Made by a program: the position numbers and the translations under genes. Of a stretch of 55,869 nt of DNA, positions 24,880 through 33,469 are shown piece by piece. The DNA comes from an uncultured Pseudomonadales bacterium. Lineage in GTDB: Bacteria > Pseudomonadota > Gammaproteobacteria > Pseudomonadales > Azotimanducaceae. The notes under the pieces were generated by a model. That model was not told where the DNA came from, ran no database searches, and saw only the letters and a program-made list of their open reading frames with translations. Location of the stretch: assembly GCA_937921865.1 (NCBI GenBank), contig CAKZWF010000090.1:1-55869 (forward strand). The letters run 5' to 3'. The stretch's first letter is position 1. Every line of letters begins with the position of its first letter.

Positions 24880-25302
24880 ATGAATGATTTAATCAGAAGG
24901 AACGATGCGTTCGATGTTCTGGGTAGATTTGGTGATTTTTTTGATCGGGATGCACTGCTCGCGCCAGCGCGTCGGACTGAGTGGCTGCCGGCAGTGGATA
25001 TCAAGGAATCCGCGGAGGGATTCACATTTCATATGGATGTGCCCGGCCTGAAACCCGAAGATCTGGATGTGGAACTGCACGATGGTGTTCTGTCCATTCG
25101 CGGGTCCCGCAACGAAGAGAAACGCGAAGAAGATAAAGGGTTTGTCAGGATTGAACGCCGCAAGGGCAGCTTTGCCAGGCAGTTTCGTGTGCCCACATCC
25201 TGTAAGGCCGAACAGCTGACCGCAAATGTCAGCGATGGGGTGCTGACGATTGAGGTTCCGAAGTCAGATGGGCCTGAAGCCCGCAAAGTAACCATCAGCT
25301 GA
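24880..25302 (+). CDS. Hsp20 / alpha-crystallin family chaperone (first of pair)
   Basis: This 140-residue small heat-shock protein would hold unfolded proteins in a refoldable state. The alpha-crystallin domain covers about 33-135, with PAVDIKESAEGFTFHMDVPGL, a VELHDGVLSIRGSR strand, the FARQFRVP strand and the closing motif ADGVLTIEVPK-type sequence (VSDGVLTIEVPKSD). AGGAG lies about 9 nt before the ATG at 24880; an in-frame TTG one codon upstream is less likely. It is followed after 25 nt by a second, divergent Hsp20. No sigma-32 promoter could be assigned. Confidence 0.93.
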   Translation: MNDLIRRNDAFDVLGRFGDFFDRDALLAPARRTEWLPAVDIKESAEGFTFHMDVPGLKPEDLDVELHDGVLSIRGSRNEEKREEDKGFVRIERRKGSFARQFRVPTSCKAEQLTANVSDGVLTIEVPKSDGPEARKVTIS

Positions 25303-25327
25303 GTGATCATCCGATCAGGAGGACAAT

Positions 25328-25798
25328 ATGGATCTGGATCGTTTGAAACAGGACGTTGGCCACACCTGGAAGTGGCTGGCTGAAGGCTGGCGTCACATCA
25401 GTGACAGGGCAACCAATGCGCTGACCTACTTCACGCCCGGACAGGGTGAACAGGAAGACGGGATACGCTGGGGCCTGCTGGCCGTTGACGTCAGTGAACA
25501 ACCTGAGAGCATTCGGGTTCAGCTGGAAGCGCCTGGGCTCGATAAGGACGATATAGACATTGATGTGCAGGGTCGCCAGCTGATTGTTGCTGGTCGTAAG
25601 AGTTATGAGTCGGAGCGCACCGAAGGTTCCATGGTAATCAGCGAGAGGGCGTTCGGCCACTTCCAGCGTGTTGTGCCGTTGCCTGACCAGGTGACTGCGG
25701 AGAACGCCAAGGCCAGCTATCGCAAAGGCGTGCTCAGTATTGAACTGCCGCGTGTGGCGCCGCCAGGGTCCCGGAAGATCACGATCACTGCAGGGTGA
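25328..25798 (+). CDS. Hsp20 / alpha-crystallin family chaperone (second of pair)
   Basis: The gene encodes 156 residues; AGGAGG lies 6 nt before the ATG. A Trp-rich N-terminal arm (TWKWLAEGWRHI) precedes the alpha-crystallin domain (about 50-150), with VQLEAPGLDKDDIDIDVQGR, FQRVVPLP, and YRKGVLSIELPRV. It differs strongly from the first Hsp20, so the pair is an old duplication or two separate families (compare the two classes of small Hsps that co-assemble in many bacteria). They are co-transcribed by position. Confidence 0.92.
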   Translation: MDLDRLKQDVGHTWKWLAEGWRHISDRATNALTYFTPGQGEQEDGIRWGLLAVDVSEQPESIRVQLEAPGLDKDDIDIDVQGRQLIVAGRKSYESERTEGSMVISERAFGHFQRVVPLPDQVTAENAKASYRKGVLSIELPRVAPPGSRKITITAG

Positions 25799-25801
25799 AC
25801 C

Positions 25802-26308
25802 TCAGCGGCTTATCTCCAGCAGACCGCGTAACGCGAGATTGACAGCCTGAATTCGCACTGACTCGCGATCGCCGTCGAAGTGGCTTTCCAGGGTCTGCAC
25901 GCAGCAGATTTCAGGATCGCGCAGCGCCCAGGCAAACCACACCGTGCCGACGGGGGAGACGATGTCACCCCCGTCAGGCCCGGCGACACCAGTAATTGCA
26001 ACGCTGATATCCGCGCTGCTGTGCTTAAGAGCCCCTTCAGCCATGGCTCTGGCGGTGGGTTCACTCACTGCTCCGTACTGCTCTAACGTCGCTTCAGGTA
26101 CCCCTACCATCTGCATTTTAGCGCTCAGCCGATAGGTGACGAAAGCGCCTTCAAACCACTGAGAACTGCCAGGCAGGCTGGTCAGACTCGCTGCCACCAT
26201 CCCACCCGTGCAGGATTCGACTGAAATCAGCCGTTGCTGACGCTGCTGGAGCGTGTTCGCCAGTTGACGGGCGACAGACATGTCAATGGTGTTGAGCTGC
26301 TCTGGCAT
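25802..26308 (-). CDS. pncC: CinA C-terminal family, nicotinamide-nucleotide amidase (PncC)
   Basis: The gene encodes 168 residues. PncC deamidates nicotinamide mononucleotide to NaMN in NAD recycling. Conserved blocks are LISVESCTGGMVAASLTSLPGSSQWFEG (the active-site Ser-Thr-Gly region), FVTYRLSAKMQMVGV, and ISVAITGVAGPDGG followed by VGTVWFAWA. It is the stand-alone form without the N-terminal CinA domain. It converges on the Hsp20 pair, with 3 nt between stops. In Pseudomonas it usually precedes recA; recA is not here. Confidence 0.9.
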   Translation of the reverse strand: MPEQLNTIDMSVARQLANTLQQRQQRLISVESCTGGMVAASLTSLPGSSQWFEGAFVTYRLSAKMQMVGVPEATLEQYGAVSEPTARAMAEGALKHSSADISVAITGVAGPDGGDIVSPVGTVWFAWALRDPEICCVQTLESHFDGDRESVRIQAVNLALRGLLEISR

Positions 26309-26424
26309 AGGTTTTTTCGAGCGGGACGAAAACTATCCGCATTATCCTGCACAAATGGGTATTTGAATAAATTGCCCTGACGACCAACAATAGCCGAAAA
26401 AATCGCCAGAGACATTCCACCGCC

Positions 26425-28956
26425 ATGGTTGCTCACCCGATAGTTGCACTCTATCTGCGTGCACTCGACTTCCCGCGCTTGTGTCTGGCGGTAATTGTCT
26501 TGTTCGCGCTGGTCGCCGGGATTTATACCCAGCGTTTCAGCTTTGATGCCTCTTCCGACACCCTGGTCGTGGACGGCGATCCGGACCTGGCCGCTTACCT
26601 CGATGTTGCCTCGACATTTAAAGGTGATGATTTTCTGGTGTTGACCTTCTCTCCTGCGCAGGGTCATGCGCTGGATCCGGAAAATCTTGAGACCCTGGCG
26701 GCGCTCACGGCCAGACTGGTGGAAATTGACAATGTTGCCGGTACCTTTTCGGTGCTGGATGTGCCACTGCTGAAAAGTCCTCCTGTGCCGCTCGACGAGC
26801 TCGCTGAAGGTTTCAAAACACTGGATCATCCCGATGTGGATCTGGCCCTCGCCAGGGAGGAACTCCGCAGCAGCCCGTTGTTTCGTGAGCTGCTGATTAC
26901 TGCCGATGGCCGCACCACGGCCATTCGAATAGATCTCGCACCTGACCCTGCGCTCAGAGACGTTGAAGTGCGGCGGGCGGAACTCAAAGCGCTGGCTGAG
27001 CCGACCCCGCAACAATCGTTCGCTCGCAGTCAGGTTGAGGAAGAGCATCGGCTGGCGCGAAAGGCGTTTTTAGTCCGGCGGGATCTGCTGATTGCGCAGA
27101 TTCGTGAAGCCCGGGAAGAGTTTGCGGATGTTGGAGTGCTCTATCTCGGTGGGGTTCCGATGATTGCTGCGGATATGATCGCTTTTGTGAAAGGCGATCT
27201 GCTGATCTTTGGCGGTTCCGTGTTGCTGCTTCTGATGCTCTGTCTTTATGGTTTTTTCCGGAGTGTCCGCTGGGTGGTGCTGCCCGTGGTTGGCAGCGCG
27301 CTGACTATCCTGCTGACGACCGGATTCCTCGGATTCTATGGCAAACCGGCAACGGTGATATCCAGCAACTACGTCGCACTGCTGGCCATCATCACGATCT
27401 CGCTGAACATCCATCTGATTGTTCGCTATCGAGAGTTGTATCACCTCGACCCTCAGTCATCAGTTCGGGATCTGGTCCGGCAGACCATGCTCAGCAAGTT
27501 TGCCCCCTGTCTGTACAACACGCTGACTACCATGGCCGCTTTTGGTTCGCTGATGGCCAGCTCCATCGTACCGGTAGAAGATTTCGGCTGGATGATGTGC
27601 ATAGGCATTCTCATTGGCTTTGTGGTGACCTTCTTCCTCTATCCAAGCGTGCTGCTGCTGTTGCCGATGGGTAATCCCGGAGTCACGCTGAATGAAGAAC
27701 TGGCGCTGACCCGGGTGTTGAGTCACAACGCCCGCTGGCGTCCGTCCATTGTGGTGATTGCCGGTCTCGGTTTGTCAGTTGTGGCTTTTTACGGTGTCTC
27801 GAAAGTGTCTTTAGACAACCGCTTTATCGACTATTTCAAAGCGGATACTGAGATCAACGCAGGGATGCGTTTCATTGATGAATCGCTGGGCGGCACGGTC
27901 CCGTTTGATGTTGTGCTCGAATTTCCGGTGTATGAACCGCTCACCGGTGAAGGCGTATTCGACGACGAGGATGACTTTGCCGAAGACGCATCTGGCGAGG
28001 AGTTTGTCGATGACTTCGTCGAGTTCTCTAATGGCGAGGTGGATGCGTTCCCCGAACGCTACTGGTTCACCCGAGACAAGCTGGATCGAGTCACCCATGT
28101 GCACCGTTACATGGAAAGCCGGCCTGAGATCGGCAAGGTCATGTCGCTGACGACGCTGGAGGATCTGGCCAAGCAATTTACTGAAGGAGAGCCGCTGTCG
28201 AATATCGAGATTGCCGGTATTCTCGGTCTGCTGCCGTCAGATCTGATTCCGGAACTGGTTGCACCCTATGCTCATCCGGAAACAGGTCGACTGCGAATCA
28301 ATGCCAGGGTGATCGAAAGCGGGCCGGGTTTTGACCGCGACGCACTGGTTGAAGACATTCGTGCTCACGCGGTGGAAGTCGGCGGGTTTAAAGACGACGA
28401 AATTCAGATAACCGGGATGCTGGTGCTGTTCAACAGCATGCTCAATCAGCTGTTCAGTTCTCAGGTGGATACGCTGGCTTATGTCCTGCTGGCCACCTTC
28501 ACGATGTTTCTGGTTCTGATGCGGTCGTTTCTTTATGCGGTACTGGGGTTGCTGCCGAACATTCTGGCGGCGTCACTGGTGATTGCCTTCATGGGCTATG
28601 CGGGCATTCCGCTGGATATGATGACTATCACGATTGCTTCGATCAGCATTGGTATCGGTGTCGATGATGCCATTCACTATCTGCATCGTTTCAAAGAGGA
28701 ATTTGATGACAATGGTGACGCCCGCCTGGCAGTGGCCTGGAGTCACGCGACCATCGGACGAGCCATGTATTTCACCAGTCTGACCATCATGATCGGCTTT
28801 TCGGTGCTGTGTTTTTCCAACTTCGTGCCGACCATTCTGTTCGGGCTGCTGGTTGCAGTAGCCATGCTGTTGGCGCTGGTGGCTAACCTGAGTCTTTTAC
28901 CGGCATTGCTGGTGTTGTGTAAAGGTGAGCGCCGAGCCGCGGCGCCGGTGGTGTGA
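26425..28956 (+). CDS. RND/MMPL-type exporter with acidic periplasmic insert
   Basis: This 843-residue inner-membrane protein has the repeated RND plan: one helix (about 17-36), a large periplasmic domain, five helices (about 255-420), then helix, second periplasmic domain and five helices (about 680-835). FMMI-like SISIGIGVDDAIHYLHRF in the second half and FVTFFLYPSVLLLLP in the first match the COG1033 'predicted exporters'. Residues 513-534 of the second periplasmic domain form a strongly acidic stretch (DDEDDFAEDASGEEFVDDF). Substrates in this group are usually lipids or hopanoids, but none can be inferred here. No membrane-fusion partner is adjacent. Confidence 0.87.
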   Translation: MVAHPIVALYLRALDFPRLCLAVIVLFALVAGIYTQRFSFDASSDTLVVDGDPDLAAYLDVASTFKGDDFLVLTFSPAQGHALDPENLETLAALTARLVEIDNVAGTFSVLDVPLLKSPPVPLDELAEGFKTLDHPDVDLALAREELRSSPLFRELLITADGRTTAIRIDLAPDPALRDVEVRRAELKALAEPTPQQSFARSQVEEEHRLARKAFLVRRDLLIAQIREAREEFADVGVLYLGGVPMIAADMIAFVKGDLLIFGGSVLLLLMLCLYGFFRSVRWVVLPVVGSALTILLTTGFLGFYGKPATVISSNYVALLAIITISLNIHLIVRYRELYHLDPQSSVRDLVRQTMLSKFAPCLYNTLTTMAAFGSLMASSIVPVEDFGWMMCIGILIGFVVTFFLYPSVLLLLPMGNPGVTLNEELALTRVLSHNARWRPSIVVIAGLGLSVVAFYGVSKVSLDNRFIDYFKADTEINAGMRFIDESLGGTVPFDVVLEFPVYEPLTGEGVFDDEDDFAEDASGEEFVDDFVEFSNGEVDAFPERYWFTRDKLDRVTHVHRYMESRPEIGKVMSLTTLEDLAKQFTEGEPLSNIEIAGILGLLPSDLIPELVAPYAHPETGRLRINARVIESGPGFDRDALVEDIRAHAVEVGGFKDDEIQITGMLVLFNSMLNQLFSSQVDTLAYVLLATFTMFLVLMRSFLYAVLGLLPNILAASLVIAFMGYAGIPLDMMTITIASISIGIGVDDAIHYLHRFKEEFDDNGDARLAVAWSHATIGRAMYFTSLTIMIGFSVLCFSNFVPTILFGLLVAVAMLLALVANLSLLPALLVLCKGERRAAAPVV

Positions 28957-28961
28957 TCGTG

Positions 28962-29792
28962 TTAACGCGCTGCGGAGCGCTCGCTGTCGGATGGCTCGTA
29001 GTGTTCCAGCTGTGACTGCAGCCTCTGCAATGCCTGCTGAGTGCTGCGCAGTTCGTCCATGATCTCGTCTTTGGTGGGTGGCAGATTCAATTCCTGCAGA
29101 CGTTCCGCTTTAGCTTCGTCAAGATTGTTCAGCACTACGGCGATGAACAGGTTGATCACCACGAACGTGCCCATCACCACAAAACTGATGAAGAAGACCC
29201 ATGCCCAGGGATAGACAGCCATGGCCGCGTACATGATGTCAGTCCAGTCTTCGAGGGTGACGATGCGGAACAGGCTCAGCAGCGAGATACCCAGAGTGCG
29301 CCAGTGTGTGGGGTCAGCTTCGTGAAAGAGGTGATAACCGGCGACTCCATAGACATAGAAGATGATCGACATCAGGATCAACACGTGGCCCATGCTCGGG
29401 ATTGAGCGAATCAGGGTTGCAACGATCAGACGCAGTTCAGGAAAGCTCGATACCAGCCGCAGCACCCTGAGCAGGCGCGCCAGTCGGGCCAGCGTGGCCA
29501 GCTCTCCGGTTGCCGGGATCAGGCTGACGACGATGATTGAGAAGTCGAAAATGTTCCAGCCGTCGCGAAAGTACCTGCCCGGTTTCGGCAGTAATGCACC
29601 AAGCTTGCACAACGCTTCGACAATGAAGACCACCAGGAACAGCTGATTGAGCTGCACAAACAGGTCGTGGTACGAGGCGTAGAGCGTTTGACTGGTGTCG
29701 AGTCCGATCACGATTGCGTTGGCGATGATGACGCCGGTGATGGTGTGTTGAAACCACGGGCTGGCGACCCACTTTTCCAGCATCGCCTGCAC
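28962..29792 (-). CDS. Bacterial voltage-gated cation channel with TLEDWTD filter
   Basis: The 276-residue protein has six transmembrane helices of the NaChBac/NavAb type. S4 carries four Arg at three-residue spacing (103, 106, 109, 112). The pore selectivity filter is T179-L-E-D-W-T-D185, and S6 contains VVMGTFVVINLFIAVVLNNL. A C-terminal helical tail (about 245-265, LRSTQQALQRLQSQLEHY) would make the four-helix bundle. Known sodium channels read TLESWSM or similar; two extra acidic residues here point to weaker Na+ preference or Ca2+ permeability. A GTG start overlaps the trpE stop (TAGTG), with GGAG 8 nt upstream; an ATG nine bases later is also possible. Confidence 0.9.
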   Translation of the reverse strand: MQAMLEKWVASPWFQHTITGVIIANAIVIGLDTSQTLYASYHDLFVQLNQLFLVVFIVEALCKLGALLPKPGRYFRDGWNIFDFSIIVVSLIPATGELATLARLARLLRVLRLVSSFPELRLIVATLIRSIPSMGHVLILMSIIFYVYGVAGYHLFHEADPTHWRTLGISLLSLFRIVTLEDWTDIMYAAMAVYPWAWVFFISFVVMGTFVVINLFIAVVLNNLDEAKAERLQELNLPPTKDEIMDELRSTQQALQRLQSQLEHYEPSDSERSAAR

Positions 29793-31282
29793 TAGTTCGA
29801 CTCCAGATCCTGAAATCTACCTTCTGCCAACGCCGCCGCCCGGAAGATGGCGCGGCCTTTGTTCATGCTCTCTTTCCACTCCAGCCGGGAAATCGAGTCA
29901 TTGACGATGCCGCCGCCCGCTTCGACATAGAGGGTGCCGTCTTTGATCACCGCGGTACGGATGGCGATGGCAGTGTCCATATTGCCGTTCCATGCGAGGT
30001 AACCGACAGCACCGCCGTAAATACCGCGTTTTACCGGCTCCAACTCATCAATGATCTCCATCGCGCGGATTTTCGGCGCACCAGACAGAGTGCCCACCGG
30101 CAGTGTGGCGCGCAGCACGTCCATGGCCGACTTGCCCTTCTGAAGCCTGCCGGTGACGTTGCTGGAAATGTGCATCACGTGGCTGTAGCGCTCGATGACA
30201 AATTTGTCAGTGACCTCAACAGTGCCTACGTCAGCAACGCGACCGACATCGTTGCGGCCCAGATCAATCAGCATCAGGTGTTCGGCTATTTCTTTGGGAT
30301 CCGCCAGCAGTTCAGCTTCCAGCGCGCGATCTTCTTCAGGGGTATGACCTCTGCGGCGGGTGCCGGCCAGCGGTCTGTTGGTGATTTCTCCGTCTTCGAC
30401 TCGCGCCAGAATTTCCGGCGAGGAACTGACGATCTGGAAGTCGTCGAGGTCCATGAAATACATGTAGGGCGATGGGTTCAGACTGCGCAGAGCTCGATAA
30501 AGATTCACCGGCTCAGAGGCAAACGGCAGCGACATACGTTGCGCCAGTACCACCTGCATGACGTCTCCAGCCCGGGTGTAGTCGCGGATTTTCTCGACGG
30601 CCTGCTTGAACGCCTCCTCGCCGAATTCTGAGACAAAATCGCTTTCTTCAATCGGCTGATTGGTTGGCGTATCGGGAATTTCCGGCACGGCAGAAATCAG
30701 ACTGCGAGCCCGCTGCTGCAACCGTTCGACGGTCTGCTGATAGACCTCCGGGTGTTCCGGATCAACAAGGGAAATCAGCTGCATGTGGCCTTTGAGATTG
30801 TCGAAGATGACTAGCTCTTCCGATACCATCAGCACAATGTCCGGTGTGCCCAGTGGGTCTGGCGGTGTGCTGTCAGCGAGGCGTTTTTCCACATAGCGCA
30901 CACAGTCATAGCCGAAGTAACCCACCAGTCCGCCGTAAAACCTCGGAAATTCAGGCAGGTCGGGCACCCGGTAGCGGGCCTGAAAGTCTTCAATGAAGCC
31001 GAGCGGGTCGTCTGTCTCGATTGCTTCGCTGAGTTCTCCATCGTTGTGAACCTCAAGGTGATTGCCATGAACCTTGAGTACGGTTCTGCAGGGCAGACCG
31101 ATAATCGAGTAGCGACCCCATTTTTCGCCGCCGTGAGACGACTCGAGCAGATAGGAATAAGGGCCCTTGGCGATTTTCAGATAGGTCGAAAGAGGGGTGT
31201 CCAGATCCGCGAGCGCGGTCACTGATACCGGGATGCGGTTGTAGCCTTGGCCAGCCAGTTCGGCAAATTGTTTAGCGTTCAT
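29792..31282 (-). CDS. trpE: Anthranilate synthase component I
   Basis: TrpE makes anthranilate from chorismate and ammonia supplied by TrpG. The 496-residue protein has the N-terminal feedback site ([20 protein letters not shown]; the LLES motif binds Trp) and the catalytic chorismate-binding domain with [64 protein letters not shown] and YGGAVGYL. Full length and intact. It lies about 9 kb from trpGDC, the same split arrangement as Pseudomonas. The channel gene is coupled to its stop; gph-rpe lies upstream on the same strand. Confidence 0.97.
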   Translation of the reverse strand: MNAKQFAELAGQGYNRIPVSVTALADLDTPLSTYLKIAKGPYSYLLESSHGGEKWGRYSIIGLPCRTVLKVHGNHLEVHNDGELSEAIETDDPLGFIEDFQARYRVPDLPEFPRFYGGLVGYFGYDCVRYVEKRLADSTPPDPLGTPDIVLMVSEELVIFDNLKGHMQLISLVDPEHPEVYQQTVERLQQRARSLISAVPEIPDTPTNQPIEESDFVSEFGEEAFKQAVEKIRDYTRAGDVMQVVLAQRMSLPFASEPVNLYRALRSLNPSPYMYFMDLDDFQIVSSSPEILARVEDGEITNRPLAGTRRRGHTPEEDRALEAELLADPKEIAEHLMLIDLGRNDVGRVADVGTVEVTDKFVIERYSHVMHISSNVTGRLQKGKSAMDVLRATLPVGTLSGAPKIRAMEIIDELEPVKRGIYGGAVGYLAWNGNMDTAIAIRTAVIKDGTLYVEAGGGIVNDSISRLEWKESMNKGRAIFRAAALAEGRFQDLESN

Positions 31283-31357
31283 TGTTGGTCTCTGCTGTCA
31301 CCGGTGTAGCGACGTGTGTCGCCGGACGTGGAATCCTCACGGAGTCCTTTCAGCTGG

Positions 31358-31408
31358 CTATCGCCAATGGTCCTGGCTGCCTCGCGGGGCGCGGTGTTCG
31401 GTGGTCAT
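31358..31408 (-). promoter_or_regulatory. Possible trpE leader ORF with one Trp codon
   Basis: In the 163-nt gap upstream of trpE a 16-codon ORF, MTTEHRAPRGSQDHWR, ends in TAG 75 nt before the trpE ATG. It has one TGG codon, two codons from its stop. Downstream of it lie GGA/TCC plus CGTG/CACG and a CCGG-GCGAC/GTCGC-CCGG hairpin, but no T-run. It could be a regulatory leader peptide. A single Trp codon, a weak ribosome site and the missing terminator make this uncertain. Confidence 0.3.
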
Positions 31409-31445
31409 GAACGCTTTCTTAACTGTTGTCTGAAGCCCGGCAAGC

Positions 31446-32099
31446 CTAAACGAGGTCCCGAAACGATTCAATCACGGCATCTGCACCCAGCGCTTGTGCA
31501 GCAATGCCGTGGTTATAGCCGTCACGGACACAGACCACCGCACATCCTGCGGCGCGCGCGCAATCAACGTCTGTGGTTGAGTCCCCGACGAACAGTACCT
31601 CGTTGACCTCAAGTCCCAGCTCGGCGCAGGCGTGCAGTGCGGGGTCGGCGGCGGGTTTGGCGCGGCTGGTGGTATCTCCGCAGACAATGCTTGCGAAATA
31701 GCTGCTCAAATCGAGAGCTTCGAGCAGCTGGGTGGCGAAACGGGCGACTTTGTTGGTAACCACCGCCAGCCTGGCGCCGCGGTGCAGCAGAATCTCCAGA
31801 GTCTCGAGCACTTCAGGGTAGATCTGACTGTGGTCGGCCACGTGGTCCTGGTAGTAAGGCAGAAAGCTGTCGCAGACCCGGTCAATGGTGGCTTGCGCTG
31901 GCTCATCTTCAAGTTCAGCCTGCAGCGCCTGGGTGACCATCGCGCGAGCCCCATGTCCGATCCAGTGTCGGGTATGCCGGATGTCCACAGCCATATAGTC
32001 GTGGGTCGTCAGCGCGTGGTTCAGCGCCTGATGCAGGTCAGGTGCAGTATCAACGAGAGTACCGTCGAGATCGAACAGGTAGCCTGAGTAGCGCTGCAC
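31446..32099 (-). CDS. gph: Phosphoglycolate phosphatase
   Basis: This HAD-superfamily phosphatase removes phosphate from 2-phosphoglycolate. From the GTG at 32099 it has 217 residues, close to the usual 220. Motif I is GYLFDLDGTLVDTAPDL, motif II LAVVTNK, motif III KPAADP, and motif IV VLFVGDSTTDVDCARAAG. The open frame continues upstream into rpe, but those residues are not Gph-like, so the short start is chosen even though no clear ribosome site precedes it. It begins 10 nt after the rpe stop; rpe-gph-trpE matches the Pseudomonas order. Confidence 0.92.
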   Translation of the reverse strand: MQRYSGYLFDLDGTLVDTAPDLHQALNHALTTHDYMAVDIRHTRHWIGHGARAMVTQALQAELEDEPAQATIDRVCDSFLPYYQDHVADHSQIYPEVLETLEILLHRGARLAVVTNKVARFATQLLEALDLSSYFASIVCGDTTSRAKPAADPALHACAELGLEVNEVLFVGDSTTDVDCARAAGCAVVCVRDGYNHGIAAQALGADAVIESFRDLV

Positions 32100-32109
32100 T
32101 TCGGGGCGT

Positions 32110-32784
32110 TCAGGTGCTGGCGAGAGCTGAGCGCATCGCGGCGATCGTTGCCGCGTAGTCACTGCTGCCGAATATTGCTGATCCGGCAACAAAGGTATCG
32201 GCGCCGGCTGCGGCGGCTTCGGCGATGTTATCCGCCTTGATGCCGCCGTCGATTTCCAGACGAATCGGCTGGTCGGCGGTATCAATCAGTTTGCGCGCCT
32301 GTGCAACCTTGTTCAGCGCACTAGGAATGAAGGCCTGGCCGCCGAAACCTGGATTCACCGACATGATCAGAACCAGGTCCACCAGCTCCAGTACTTCGGC
32401 CAGGAGCGTCACCGGTGTCGCCGGATTGAAGACCAGCCCGGCCTTGGCACCGCCTTCGCGGATTACAGACAGGGTTCGGTGCAGATGTTCGGTCGCTTCA
32501 GGATGGACGCTGATGATGTCAGCGTCAGCGTCAATAAAATCACCAATCAGGCGATCCACCGGCTTCACCATCAGATGCACATCCATTGTGCAGTCAATGC
32601 CGGCTTTACGCAGCGATTTGAGTACCAGAGGACCGATGGTCAGATTGGGCACATAGTGATTGTCCATCACGTCGAAGTGGATGATGTCTGCCCCGGCATC
32701 GAGTACATCATGGATTTCTTCACCCAGGCGGGAGAAGTCGGCGGAGAGGATTGACGGAGCAATCCAGTTTTCTGCTGCTTTCAT
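32110..32784 (-). CDS. rpe: Ribulose-phosphate 3-epimerase
   Basis: Rpe interconverts ribulose-5-phosphate and xylulose-5-phosphate in the pentose phosphate pathway. The 224-residue TIM barrel has [36 protein letters not shown] (metal-binding His and Asp), [19 protein letters not shown] and [12 protein letters not shown]. All catalytic residues are present. It is followed by gph after 10 nt and preceded by murU on the same strand after 16 nt. Confidence 0.97.
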   Translation of the reverse strand: MKAAENWIAPSILSADFSRLGEEIHDVLDAGADIIHFDVMDNHYVPNLTIGPLVLKSLRKAGIDCTMDVHLMVKPVDRLIGDFIDADADIISVHPEATEHLHRTLSVIREGGAKAGLVFNPATPVTLLAEVLELVDLVLIMSVNPGFGGQAFIPSALNKVAQARKLIDTADQPIRLEIDGGIKADNIAEAAAAGADTFVAGSAIFGSSDYAATIAAMRSALAST

Positions 32785-32800
32785 GCGCGCGCATTCTACG

Positions 32801-33469
32801 TCACAGCGTGGCGGAGTTCACTGCTTCCAGCTGTTCAGCGGTACCAATGTCGATCCAGTAGCCGCTCCAGATCTGCGCTGAGATGGTGCCTTTGGCTATC
32901 GCCTGAAAATACAGCTCGCGCAGAGAGAATGCGGATCTGGTGGAACCTTCGAACAGACTGGGTCGAATTATCGCAATACCACAGTAGACGAAACTCTCGC
33001 CGCGGCTGGATATGCGGCCTTCGGAAAACTCGAAATCACCGTGTTCCCGATAGGCTGGCGTTGGCGTGACCAGCAGGTGGACGTCCGCCCAGTCGGGGAT
33101 TTCTGCGAGTTCGGCCAGTGGGAAATCCGTGAAGATATCGCCGTTGATCAAAAGAAAAGGATCGTCACCCAGCAGAGGCAGAGCGTTGACGATGCCGCCG
33201 CCGGTTTCGAGCAGCTCAGACTCTGTGCTGAAACGGATACTGGGTGCTGGATCTGTTCGATTGGTGCAGAACTCGACAATCTGTTCGGCCAGATGGTGCA
33301 GATTGATGACAACGGTATTGATGTCTGCCTCACCGAGCCAGCACAGCTGATGTTCCAGCAGCGGTTTACCCCTGACGGTGATCAGCGGTTTGGGGGTTTG
33401 TTCGGTCAATGGTCGCAGCCGCTCGCCGCGCCCGGCGGCCAGCAGCATGGCTGTGGTCAGTTTTGCCAT
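32801..33469 (-). CDS. murU: N-acetylmuramate alpha-1-phosphate uridylyltransferase
   Basis: MurU turns MurNAc-1-phosphate into UDP-MurNAc in the cell-wall recycling route that bypasses fosfomycin-sensitive MurA. The 222-residue nucleotidyltransferase starts with the signature [23 protein letters not shown]. Further blocks are [29 protein letters not shown] and [11 protein letters not shown]. It overlaps the amgK 3' end by 13 nt. This pairing, upstream of rpe and divergent from lptD, is the known Pseudomonas arrangement and supports MurU over a generic sugar nucleotidyltransferase. Confidence 0.88.
   Translation of the reverse strand: MAKLTTAMLLAAGRGERLRPLTEQTPKPLITVRGKPLLEHQLCWLGEADINTVVINLHHLAEQIVEFCTNRTDPAPSIRFSTESELLETGGGIVNALPLLGDDPFLLINGDIFTDFPLAELAEIPDWADVHLLVTPTPAYREHGDFEFSEGRISSRGESFVYCGIAIIRPSLFEGSTRSAFSLRELYFQAIAKGTISAQIWSGYWIDIGTAEQLEAVNSATL

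Noticed and set aside
24783..25025. 80-codon minus-strand ORF over the panC REP element and Hsp20 gene
   Set aside because: It is antisense to the conserved Hsp20 start and includes the repeat as its C-terminus.
32100..32285. 62-codon N-terminal extension of gph
   Set aside because: It overlaps rpe out of frame and is not phosphatase-like; GTG at 32099 gives normal length.
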